Assembly (NCBI GenBank): GCA_029933995.1
Contig: JAOZNB010000034.1
Location: 1 to 12,510 of the forward strand
Source of the DNA: Candidatus Moraniibacteriota bacterium
GTDB lineage: Bacteria; Patescibacteriota; Minisyncoccia; Moranbacterales; GCA-2747515
DNA length: 12,510 bases
Direction: 5' to 3'
Shown: in pieces, positions 7,031 to 12,510 of the stretch
How the letters are laid out: each line of letters begins with the position of its first letter
Numbering within the stretch: position 1 is the first letter of the stretch
Program-made: the position numbers and the translations under genes
The notes under the pieces: model-generated
Told to the model about the DNA's origin: nothing
Database searches by the model: none
Seen by the model: the letters and a program-made list of their open reading frames with translations, nothing else

Positions 7031-7045
7031 TAGAAAGGAAGGTGA
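7031..7045 (+). promoter_or_regulatory. Extended Shine-Dalgarno block of the H1-like gene
   Basis: TAGAAAGGAAGGTGA, identical to the block at 6261-6247 (minus), ends 6 nt before the ATG at 7052. It marks this gene, together with rpsU and the gene at 6242, as probably strongly translated. Confidence 0.88.
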
Positions 7046-7051
7046 AATTTC

Positions 7052-7351
7052 ATGGCTGCATGTAAACCACGCAAAAAAGCAAAAAAGAAAGTAACAAAGA
7101 AAAAAGCGGTTCGCAAAACTGCGAAGCGTAAGGTTGCAAAGAAAAAAGTAACAAAGAAAAAGGTCACACGTAAACCCGCAAAGCGTAAAGTAGTAAAAAA
7201 GAAAACTACAAAGCGTAAGGTTGCAAAAAAGAAGACAACAAAGAAAAAGGTCACACGTAAACCTACAAAGCGGAAGACTACGAAAAAAAAGGCGGTACGT
7301 AAAACAAAGCGTAAAAAAGCTGTTCGTAAGACTACACGTAAAAAGAAATAA
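7052..7351 (+). CDS. Lysine-rich histone H1-like DNA-binding protein
   Basis: The 99-residue protein has 46 Lys and 12 Arg, no Asp, no Glu and no aromatic residue; Thr, Val, Ala and a few Pro make up nearly all the rest. Such KKxxxRKxAKRK repeats resemble the C-terminal tail of histone H1 and bacterial H1-like proteins (chlamydial Hc2, AlgP-type tails), which bind and condense DNA without a fixed fold. A 29-residue period is visible: a 25-nt exact direct repeat (7151-7175 and 7238-7262) encodes the repeated KKKVTRKP core. A good promoter, a 75-nt leader, an extended SD and a strong terminator suggest high expression as a separate unit. Nucleoid compaction is the likely role; RNA or ribosome binding cannot be excluded. 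Confidence 0.85.
   Translation: MAACKPRKKAKKKVTKKKAVRKTAKRKVAKKKVTKKKVTRKPAKRKVVKKKTTKRKVAKKKTTKKKVTRKPTKRKTTKKKAVRKTKRKKAVRKTTRKKK
7151..7262 (+). repeat. Internal 25-nt direct repeat in the H1-like gene
   Basis: Positions 7151-7175 and 7238-7262 are identical over 25 nt and lie 87 nt (29 codons) apart, in the same reading frame. This points to growth of the gene by duplication of a coding unit. Confidence 0.85.
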
Positions 7352-7373
7352 AATAATTTATACAGAAGTTTAT

Positions 7374-7414
7374 ACATAAAGCCCTAGCAATGACTAGGGC
7401 TTTATGTGTTTTTT
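7374..7414 (+). terminator. Intrinsic terminator of the H1-like gene
   Basis: A perfect 14-bp stem (7374-7387 with 7394-7407) around a 6-nt loop is followed by G and six T (7408-7414). It starts 23 nt after the stop of the H1-like gene and is the best terminator in the window. On the minus strand it lacks a good T run, so it may only partly stop prmC transcripts, which end at 7426. Confidence 0.92.
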
Positions 7415-7425
7415 GAAGATGTATT

Positions 7426-8331
7426 TTATTTAAGTGTCCATTGTAATGTACGATCTTTTTTGGAAAGATCTTTGGTATATATTAATTTAATATCTTTGGA
7501 TATTTTAGTATCAAAATATTTTGTTAATAGGGATGATTGATCTGGGTCTATTTCATAAAATGATATTATATTTTTTGTGGTAGATAATTGATTGTGTAAT
7601 TGTATTGTGTGATTAATTAATTTTTTATAATGATGAAGCCCACTATCTTTTGACCATAGTGCAATAGAAGGTTCATATTTTAATGCTTTTGACTCTGGTT
7701 GGTTTAATAGAGTATTTTTTATAGAATTATCCACATAAGGTAAATTCGCTGTAATGATAATATTGTTATGAGAAGTAGCTAATATCATTTCGTAGAGTTC
7801 AATATTTTGTAGTAAGTCAGAAATATAAAACTTTATATTAGTTACGTTATTTGATTTTGCATTTAATTTTGCTATATTTAGAGCATCTAAGGATATGTCA
7901 GTTGCTAGTATAGTAGAAGATATATTGTGTTGTATTAATTCTTTTGAAAGTGTGATTGGTATAATTCCAGTACCAGTACCAATGTCAATAATAAGCGTGT
8001 CAGAGTTGTTGTTTTGTGTGACAAATGATATAACATTAGACACTAATAGTTCGGTCTCTGGCCGTGGAACTAATGTATTTTCTGATACTATAAAAGTTCG
8101 ATTATAAAACTCTTTATTACCAATGATATACGCAAGAGGGTAATCATTGGCACGTTTATCACAGAGGGCTGTGATTTTGGTTTGCTCTTTTTGAGTTAAT
8201 TTGTATTCTGGGTAAGTGACTATAAAAACACGGTCTTTTTTGAGAACGTGAGCAATAATTAATTCAATATCTAAAATGTCGCATTTTTGAAATAAAGTAG
8301 ATATTTGGGATTTAATTGAATTTTTAATCAT
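7426..8331 (-). CDS. prmC: Peptide chain release factor N5-glutamine methyltransferase (PrmC/HemK)
   Basis: This SAM-dependent enzyme methylates the Gln of the GGQ motif in release factors. The 301-residue form starting at ATG 8331 matches the family N-terminus; an in-frame ATG at 8382 would add 17 residues lying across the predicted promoter. Landmarks: N-terminal helical domain, AYIIGNKEFYNRTFIVSENT then LVPRPETELLV (87-97), the SAM loop DIGTGTG (116-122), acidic ATD (143-145), and the catalytic loop ANLPYV (195-200). The catalytic loop reads NLPY where most PrmC proteins have NPPY; Asn and Tyr are kept. The related NLPY form occurs in rRNA adenine dimethylases, but the RPETE motif and overall length favour PrmC. 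It is divergent from the gene at 8471. Confidence 0.9.
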   Translation of the reverse strand: MIKNSIKSQISTLFQKCDILDIELIIAHVLKKDRVFIVTYPEYKLTQKEQTKITALCDKRANDYPLAYIIGNKEFYNRTFIVSENTLVPRPETELLVSNVISFVTQNNNSDTLIIDIGTGTGIIPITLSKELIQHNISSTILATDISLDALNIAKLNAKSNNVTNIKFYISDLLQNIELYEMILATSHNNIIITANLPYVDNSIKNTLLNQPESKALKYEPSIALWSKDSGLHHYKKLINHTIQLHNQLSTTKNIISFYEIDPDQSSLLTKYFDTKISKDIKLIYTKDLSKKDRTLQWTLK

Positions 8332-8354
8332 AATTAAGGGGTAACATGGAACTA

Positions 8355-8383
8355 TTGACAAAACGGAATAGTTTTGGTACAAT
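8355..8383 (+). promoter_or_regulatory. Sigma70-type promoter for the Wzz-like / DUF4012 unit
   Basis: A perfect TTGACA (8355-8360) and TACAAT (8378-8383) with a 17-nt spacer form one of the closest consensus matches in the window. The start would be near 8390, leaving an 80-nt AT-rich leader before the ATG at 8471. The spacer contains an inverted repeat (CAAAAC at 8359-8364, GTTTTG at 8371-8376). Confidence 0.75.
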
Positions 8384-8393
8384 AGTCTGTCAA
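8365..8393 (-). promoter_or_regulatory. Candidate overlapping promoter for prmC
   Basis: On the minus strand TTGACA (8393-8388) is followed after 17 nt by TATTCC (8370-8365). The -35 is perfect and the -10 weak. It interleaves with the plus-strand promoter, so both could not be occupied at once. The leader to the ATG at 8331 would be roughly 27 nt. Confidence 0.4.
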
Positions 8394-8470
8394 GCTATAA
8401 ATGTGGATTATTGTGTTTTGAGGCATAATTTAAGACATTTTTGAGATTTTTTTTAATAAAATATAGAGAG

Positions 8471-9442
8471 ATGAGTATGATACGATTATATACATTTTTG
8501 ATTTTTGTTGCAATTATTGCAGTGGTGTTATATGGGGTTTTTGTGATGCCAAAATCTGATTATGTGGGGAAAAGAGATTTATTGATTATTCCAAATAATG
8601 TAACAATTGCATCAAATGCAAATAATATAATTAATGATTTAGTTTTTATTGCTGAGAATGCTGTTGTAGGAAATATTGATATAGAAAAATATAATGCACA
8701 AGTTGAGATTGAGCGATTAGCTGATGCTGATATTATACATATTATTGTTTATGCAGATTCAACAGGAGATGTGCTAATTGTGGAGGATAGTATTTTGAAA
8801 AGTATTATTTTAGATTTTGAAAAGTATTATGATATAAATACAGATTTTTCAATAAAAATACTTAATAATAAAGAATTATCTAAGACAGTTATTTCAGGTG
8901 TTGTATCTTATATACTTATGATAATTATTGCAATTGGTACTATTGCTGGAGTATTTGCATTGTTTTATATGATTAATCTTGTGCGTGAGAAAAAAACACA
9001 TGACGAAAATATTGATGGAAAAAAGATTTTTGCACAATACAATTCTGATAAAGAATTAATGAGCGAAGAATTGATTGATGAGTCTGATGAATCTGTGATA
9101 GAGGTAGGTGATGCTGATATTTCTACACAAGAAGATATTGATGAATTTAGTATAGAACCAGAAATAGAAGCAATAACAGAAAATCACGAGGAAGTTATAA
9201 ATGATGTGTCTGGTGATTATGTAAAATTGGAAAATACGCCACTCAAAGAATCTTTGGTGCCAGAAGGATTACCAACAACACCTGGCAATTTGCCAATAGC
9301 TGATATTGGTGAGTTTGGTGGTGCAAAAAGTATACTTATTGAAAATAGTGAAGATATCAAAAATACTGATAATAATGATACAGAGCCAACAGAAGAAGAG
9401 CTAAAGGCACGGCTCAATGAATTGTTAAATGGTAAACTATAA
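8471..9442 (+). CDS. Wzz-like bitopic membrane protein with long acidic tail
   Basis: From ATG 8471 the product has 323 residues: span 1 (4-26), an external domain of about 115 residues, span 2 (about 142-171), then a 150-residue acidic, low-complexity cytoplasmic tail. Two spans flanking an external domain, with DADIIHIIVYADSTGDVLIVEDSIL (85-109) resembling the strand-helix unit of chain-length determinants, suggest a Wzz/polysaccharide co-polymerase relative, but the match is weak. There is no kinase domain; the tail instead has VPEGLPTTPGNLPIADIGEF (263-282) and a charged final helix, EEELKARLNELLNGKL. A TTG at 8441 would add 10 residues; the ATG is preferred, with a weak AGAGAG before it. 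The DUF4012 gene follows after 2 nt, so the two are surely co-expressed. Confidence 0.7.
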   Translation: MSMIRLYTFLIFVAIIAVVLYGVFVMPKSDYVGKRDLLIIPNNVTIASNANNIINDLVFIAENAVVGNIDIEKYNAQVEIERLADADIIHIIVYADSTGDVLIVEDSILKSIILDFEKYYDINTDFSIKILNNKELSKTVISGVVSYILMIIIAIGTIAGVFALFYMINLVREKKTHDENIDGKKIFAQYNSDKELMSEELIDESDESVIEVGDADISTQEDIDEFSIEPEIEAITENHEEVINDVSGDYVKLENTPLKESLVPEGLPTTPGNLPIADIGEFGGAKSILIENSEDIKNTDNNDTEPTEEELKARLNELLNGKL

Positions 9443-9444
9443 TT

Positions 9445-10824
9445 ATGTCTAAAAAAACTTCTACAAAAACATTGGTTATTTTTTGGATTATTGCAATTCC
9501 ACTTTTAATTGGATGGTATTTTATTTTGCAATGGAAAAATGATCCAGTTAAATTAGTGAATGTTGCATACAATACATCACGGGTTTTGCCGTTGGGAGAT
9601 GAATACAATACAGCATTGGAAATAGCACATTATATTTTGCAACAAGATAATACAGAAAGAAGTTTTATGATTCTTTTGCAAAATAATATGGAACTTCGTC
9701 CAGGAGGTGGATATATAGGTTCATTTGCAACTGTTACAATTAAAAATGGTGAAGTGTTAGAAAGTGGTGTACATGATACTGCAAACTTTGATGGGCGTAT
9801 CCCAGATGATATCGATCCTCCATTTCCAATGGAAAAAACGATGAATATTTCTTCATGGAAATTTCGTGATAGTAATTGGATGTCTGATTTTCCAACGAAT
9901 GCACGTGTAGCTGAAAAATTTTATAAATTGGGCGAAGGTCAAGATGAGTTTGATGGTGTAATAGCTATAAATGCCTCATTGTTAGATACAATACTTGATA
10001 TTACAGGTCCAATTAAACTTGATAAATATCCAGACACATATGAAAGTGGAAATGCAGTTATGAAGCTTGAATATCAAGTAGAAAAAGGTTATGTAAGTCA
10101 GGGTATTACAAGAGGTGATAGAAAAGTTGTGATGGATGATTTATCAAAAGAAATTATTCGTATTATAAAACAGATGTCATTGAAGGAAAAAATATTATTA
10201 GTTAATCATTTTTTAGATTCATTTAATAATAAAGATATTCAATTGTCTTTTGATGATGAAAAAATGACACAGTTAGTTGATGCTGTGGGCTGGGATGGTA
10301 AAATTGATCAGATGTGGGACAAGGACTATATAATGGTAGTTGATGCAAACCTTGCGTCATATAAAACAGATCATTTTGTGGAGCGTAGTATTGATTATGA
10401 TATTGATTTGTCAGGCACAATTCCGCAAGCTGTGCTAACAGTTCATTATGAAAATACAGCAATGGAGAAGGACTGGAAAACGAATGATTATCAAACATAT
10501 TTACGAGTGTATACACCAAGTAATACATGGTTTACAGATGTTCCTGATTGCGTGTTGGAACCTCAGTATGGTAATAAGTTTGGTAAAAAATACATAGGTT
10601 GTTTGGTTCATGTGCCATTAGGTGAGCAGAAGAATATTGTGATTAGATATAATTTACCAATGGACATGAAAAATAAATATCCATATGATTTAAAAATTCA
10701 AAAACAATCAGGTGTACATGATGTACCTGTCACAATTCATGTGAAAAACCCAGGAATGGAATCAACAGAGGATTATAGTTTTTATATGGATACAGATATT
10801 ATATTATCAGATTTGAAAAAGTAA
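9445..10824 (+). CDS. DUF4012 domain membrane protein
   Basis: The 459-residue protein has a basic N-terminus, one span (about 10-28) and a large external domain. Diagnostic DUF4012 features: LLQNNMELRPGGGYIGSFA (77-95), ESGVHDTANFDG (106-117), SSWKFRDSNWMSDFPTNA (136-153), and FDGVIAINASLLDTILDITGPIKL (169-192), followed by a beta-rich C-terminal half (Ig-like pattern, VLTVHYENT onwards). DUF4012 proteins are common in Patescibacteria and Actinobacteria, usually near polysaccharide genes; no enzymatic role is established to my knowledge. The motif order recalls LytR-CpsA-Psr glycopolymer transferases, which is only an inference. It starts 2 nt after the Wzz-like gene without SD, consistent with translational coupling, and ends 21 nt before a terminator. 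Confidence 0.92.
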   Translation: MSKKTSTKTLVIFWIIAIPLLIGWYFILQWKNDPVKLVNVAYNTSRVLPLGDEYNTALEIAHYILQQDNTERSFMILLQNNMELRPGGGYIGSFATVTIKNGEVLESGVHDTANFDGRIPDDIDPPFPMEKTMNISSWKFRDSNWMSDFPTNARVAEKFYKLGEGQDEFDGVIAINASLLDTILDITGPIKLDKYPDTYESGNAVMKLEYQVEKGYVSQGITRGDRKVVMDDLSKEIIRIIKQMSLKEKILLVNHFLDSFNNKDIQLSFDDEKMTQLVDAVGWDGKIDQMWDKDYIMVVDANLASYKTDHFVERSIDYDIDLSGTIPQAVLTVHYENTAMEKDWKTNDYQTYLRVYTPSNTWFTDVPDCVLEPQYGNKFGKKYIGCLVHVPLGEQKNIVIRYNLPMDMKNKYPYDLKIQKQSGVHDVPVTIHVKNPGMESTEDYSFYMDTDIILSDLKK

Positions 10825-10845
10825 AAAAACAAAAATATAAAATGT

Positions 10846-10873
10846 AAGGACACTCCTTGAGGGTGTCCTTTTT
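10846..10873 (+). terminator. Intrinsic terminator after the DUF4012 gene
   Basis: A 10-bp stem with one G-T pair (10846-10855 with 10861-10870) and a 5-nt loop is followed by TTT, giving five T in a row at 10869-10873. It closes the Wzz-like/DUF4012 unit. Confidence 0.85.
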
Positions 10874-10888
10874 ATTAAATGAAGTTAT

Positions 10889-10917
10889 GTAGGGACAGGT
10901 TTCAAACCTGTCCCTAC
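10889..10917. repeat. Perfect GC-rich palindrome (REP-like candidate)
   Basis: Two 14-nt arms (10889-10902 and 10904-10917) are exact inverted copies around a single C, beginning GTAGGGACAGG. The sequence is far richer in G and C than its surroundings and sits in the gap between a terminator and rmlC. Palindromes of this kind occur in many copies in some genomes as REP-type elements; only one copy is in this window, so repetition is unproven. It could also form a strong cruciform or act as a second stop for transcription, since TTT follows. Confidence 0.7.
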
Positions 10918-10921
10918 TTTG

Positions 10922-10930
10922 TGGTATAAT
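10922..10930 (+). promoter_or_regulatory. Extended -10 promoter for rmlC
   Basis: TGGTATAAT is a perfect TATAAT preceded by the TGn extension, 5 nt after the palindrome ends. No good -35 is visible, which the extended -10 can offset. Transcription would start near 10937, giving a leader of about 24 nt. Confidence 0.55.
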
Positions 10931-10960
10931 TTATGTAATATTATTTTTAGTTATATTATT

Positions 10961-11524
10961 ATGAAGGTAACAAAAACAAAGATAGATGGATTGTTGATAA
11001 TTGAGCTAGATGTGTTTGGTGATGATCGAGGGTTTTTTGTAGAGACATATAATAAGGAGAAATATGTAGAAGTAGGAATTGATGTAGATTTTGTACAAGA
11101 TAATCTATCTAAATCAACAAAGGGTGTCTTGAGAGGTCTCCACTACCAAAAAGAGCCTTACGCACAAGGAAAGCTTGTACAAGTGGTTACAGGTAGTGTG
11201 TTGGACGTTGCAGTGGACATTAGGCATGGTTCAAAAACATTTGGACAGTGGGTAAGTGTAAAATTAACAGATGAAAATAAAAAACAATTCTGGGTACCTG
11301 CGGGTTTTGCGCATGGATTTGTGTCACTTGAGGACAATACTATTTTTAGCTACAAATGCACAAATCTATATAGTAAAGAATCAGAGAGTGCAATTATGTG
11401 GGATGATGCACATTTAAATATTGATTGGCAGTTAGGACAATATGGAATTAGAGAGCCAATAATTTCAGATAAGGATAAAGAAAATACAACATTTTGCAAT
11501 ATTGATAAAGATTTTGTAGTATAA
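10961..11524 (+). CDS. rfbC: dTDP-4-dehydrorhamnose 3,5-epimerase
   Basis: RmlC/RfbC catalyses the third step of dTDP-L-rhamnose synthesis in the cytoplasm, feeding surface polysaccharide assembly. The 187-residue length is normal for this cupin. Conserved parts: DDRGFFVETYN (21-31), DNLSKSTKGVLRGLHYQ (47-63) with the catalytic base His61, KLVQVVTGSVLDVAVDIR (71-88), FWVPAGFAHGFVSLED (110-125), the SYKCTNLYSKE segment with the active-site Tyr, and the ISDKD ending (Asp170). I chose the ATG at 10961 because the upstream TTG (10919) would place an unrelated hydrophobic 14-residue leader over the promoter. The partner genes rmlA, rmlB and rmlD are not in the window. Confidence 0.95.
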   Translation: MKVTKTKIDGLLIIELDVFGDDRGFFVETYNKEKYVEVGIDVDFVQDNLSKSTKGVLRGLHYQKEPYAQGKLVQVVTGSVLDVAVDIRHGSKTFGQWVSVKLTDENKKQFWVPAGFAHGFVSLEDNTIFSYKCTNLYSKESESAIMWDDAHLNIDWQLGQYGIREPIISDKDKENTTFCNIDKDFVV

Positions 11525-11548
11525 TTATTTAATTTGTGTATATAATAT

Positions 11549-12418
11549 ATGGATATTAAAAAAACATTTGAAAATGTGGGCAAGAGGGTAATTGGTCGTG
11601 GGGCTGAGGTTGATTTTTCCAATGATGTTGTTGAATATGAAAAGATGCATGGCGTATCAACTGAGGAGGCACAAAAAGAAATTTTTGTATTGAAAATGCA
11701 AGATTTGTCTGATGAAATGTTACATAAGGGTAGTATTGATTTTAATTCAAATGAATACAATAGTTTTTTTGCAGGCATGAGGGAAATCTTTGATCAAACT
11801 GAAATTGATAATTTTTTAGTAGAGGCGGATATACGTCGGTCATCATCATCAAGAATGCCAAGGCCATCAGTTACTTCAGCTGAATATATAAAAATGGAAA
11901 AACAATACAAGAATGACTTTCCACAAAAAAATGTGACTGGAAAAAATAAGAGAAGTCCAGTGGGTCCAGTAATAAATGAAACAATGCAAAATACAAAAAT
12001 GATAAATGAGATGGTGGCAATATTGATGTCTGATACACGCGTTAATAGTTCAGTTGATTTAAAAAGTCTTATAGCGACAAATCCAGATTTAAGGGAAATA
12101 TTTGGTGAAATTCTGTTATCAAAGGTCAGCGTAGACAAACAAAAAAATCAATTTGGAAGAGAAATATTGTTTGATGAAAGTATGGCTAAAACAAAAAATC
12201 AAACAGAAAAAACTTTTGAAAATGGTGTAAAAGAAGTGACGCAGTTTATTAAAAAAACCTTAACTACAACTTTAAAGGGTGATATTAAAGGCATTGTGAC
12301 GCACGTATTTGGAGGCTCAGCAGAATTAACCATGAAGGCTGTTGGAGGTGCGGCAAAAGTTGGGTTTGCTGGAGCAAAAACAGCAGCAACGTATATTAAT
12401 AAGGAAGTTCGTAAATAA
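11549..12418 (+). CDS. Unrecognised helical protein
   Basis: I do not recognise this 289-residue product. It is probably soluble and mostly helical. The first 95 residues are mixed-charge and helical (STEEAQKEIFVLKMQDLSDEML; NSFFAGMREIFDQTEIDNFLVEA). Residues 97-140 are a Ser/Arg/Pro/Lys-rich linker. Residues 145-240 are helical again. The C-terminus (254-289) is Gly/Ala-rich with regularly spaced Lys (VGGAAKVGFAGAKTAATYI), like an amphipathic or membrane-touching helix, but not a clear span. There is no signal peptide. A TATAAT (11541-11546) lies just 2 nt before the ATG and no SD is present. The next gene starts 5 nt after its stop, so the two are likely an operon. Confidence 0.75.
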   Translation: MDIKKTFENVGKRVIGRGAEVDFSNDVVEYEKMHGVSTEEAQKEIFVLKMQDLSDEMLHKGSIDFNSNEYNSFFAGMREIFDQTEIDNFLVEADIRRSSSSRMPRPSVTSAEYIKMEKQYKNDFPQKNVTGKNKRSPVGPVINETMQNTKMINEMVAILMSDTRVNSSVDLKSLIATNPDLREIFGEILLSKVSVDKQKNQFGREILFDESMAKTKNQTEKTFENGVKEVTQFIKKTLTTTLKGDIKGIVTHVFGGSAELTMKAVGGAAKVGFAGAKTAATYINKEVRK

Positions 12419-12423
12419 AAAAT

Positions 12424-12510
12424 ATGAATAAAAAAGATGATGTTTTAAACTCAGTACAAGATTCGTATCTGACTGATGAGCAAAAAAAAGATTTAATAAA
12501 TTATGTAAAC
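12424..12510 (+). CDS. 5' end of an unidentified gene (partial)
   Basis: An open frame begins at ATG 12424, 5 nt after the preceding stop, and runs off the right edge after 29 codons. It starts MNKKDDVLNSVQDSYLTDEQ and continues KKDLINYVN, a charged, helical N-terminus with no recognisable motif and no signal peptide. The tight spacing supports co-transcription with the gene at 11549. There is no SD, like most genes here. Confidence 0.65.
   Translation, partial: MNKKDDVLNSVQDSYLTDEQKKDLINYVN

Noticed and set aside
6988..7377. A 129-codon open frame on the minus strand, rich in Phe, Val and Arg, opposite the H1-like gene
   Set aside because: It is the mirror of the Lys-rich repeats (AAA/AAG read as TTT/CTT). 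The plus-strand gene has a promoter, SD and terminator, while this frame has none and would run through the terminator hairpin.
8332..8382. Longer prmC form starting at ATG 8382
   Set aside because: The added 17 residues do not look like the family N-terminus and overlap the predicted promoter; ATG 8331 aligns with the usual start.
8401..8421. A 6-codon ORF (MWIIVF) in the leader of the Wzz-like gene, as a possible leader peptide
   Set aside because: No SD, no run of regulatory codons and no clear attenuator hairpin around it.
898..12418. TGA read as a sense codon (alternative genetic code as in Gracilibacteria or Absconditabacteria)
   Set aside because: Conserved genes such as ftsA, ftsZ, prmC and rfbC are full length without any in-frame TGA, and Gly and Trp positions use standard codons.
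1..12510. CRISPR array, tRNA or rRNA genes, insertion sequences, toxin-antitoxin or defence genes
   Set aside because: No regularly spaced repeats, no cloverleaf or rRNA-like segment, and no transposase or defence protein motif was seen on either strand.

Overview
The window is a compact, strongly AT-rich bacterial segment. The gene set and proteins look like a member of the Candidate Phyla Radiation (Patescibacteria), probably Parcubacteria-like. Reasons: a HIT / bS21 / YqeY / YbeY / DgkA / FtsA / FtsZ run, a DUF4012 membrane protein next to a Wzz-like membrane protein, a single-span protein ending in a LysM-like domain of a type I know from this group, very short intergenic gaps, and mostly starts without a Shine-Dalgarno (SD) sequence. 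The lineage is inferred from gene content; no rRNA gene is present. All genes read through cleanly in the standard bacterial code, and none of the 16 visible stop codons is TGA.

Region 1 (1-5326, all + strand) is housekeeping: the tail of an unknown gene, a HIT hydrolase, ribosomal protein bS21, YqeY, the endoribonuclease YbeY, a DgkA-type lipid kinase, then FtsA and FtsZ. FtsZ carries the C-terminal peptide that binds FtsA, and FtsA ends in a basic amphipathic helix for the membrane, so the pair can form a minimal Z-ring anchor. Directly behind the ftsZ stop is a short reading frame that resembles the last part of a SulP-type STAS domain, probably a gene remnant. A GC-rich hairpin closes the region.

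Region 2 (5327-7414) holds a minus-strand membrane-anchored coiled-coil protein with a LysM-like C-terminus, a DUF456 membrane protein, and a 99-residue histone H1-like protein in which 58 residues are Lys or Arg. The coiled-coil gene and the H1-like gene each have a good sigma70-type promoter, a leader of about 75-80 nt and an almost identical extended SD block. rpsU has a variant of that block; most other genes have no SD.

Region 3 (7415-10870) has prmC (minus) facing away from a Wzz-like membrane protein and a DUF4012 protein (plus, 2-nt gap). Their promoters appear to overlap in one dyad-symmetric segment. Region 4 (10871-12510) has a near-perfect 29-nt GC-rich palindrome, rmlC/rfbC (dTDP-rhamnose synthesis), one unrecognised protein and the start of another. 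Regions 3-4 probably serve cell-surface polysaccharide or envelope assembly.

No tRNA, rRNA, CRISPR array, insertion sequence or complete mobile element was seen. No stretch over 300 bases lacks a gene.
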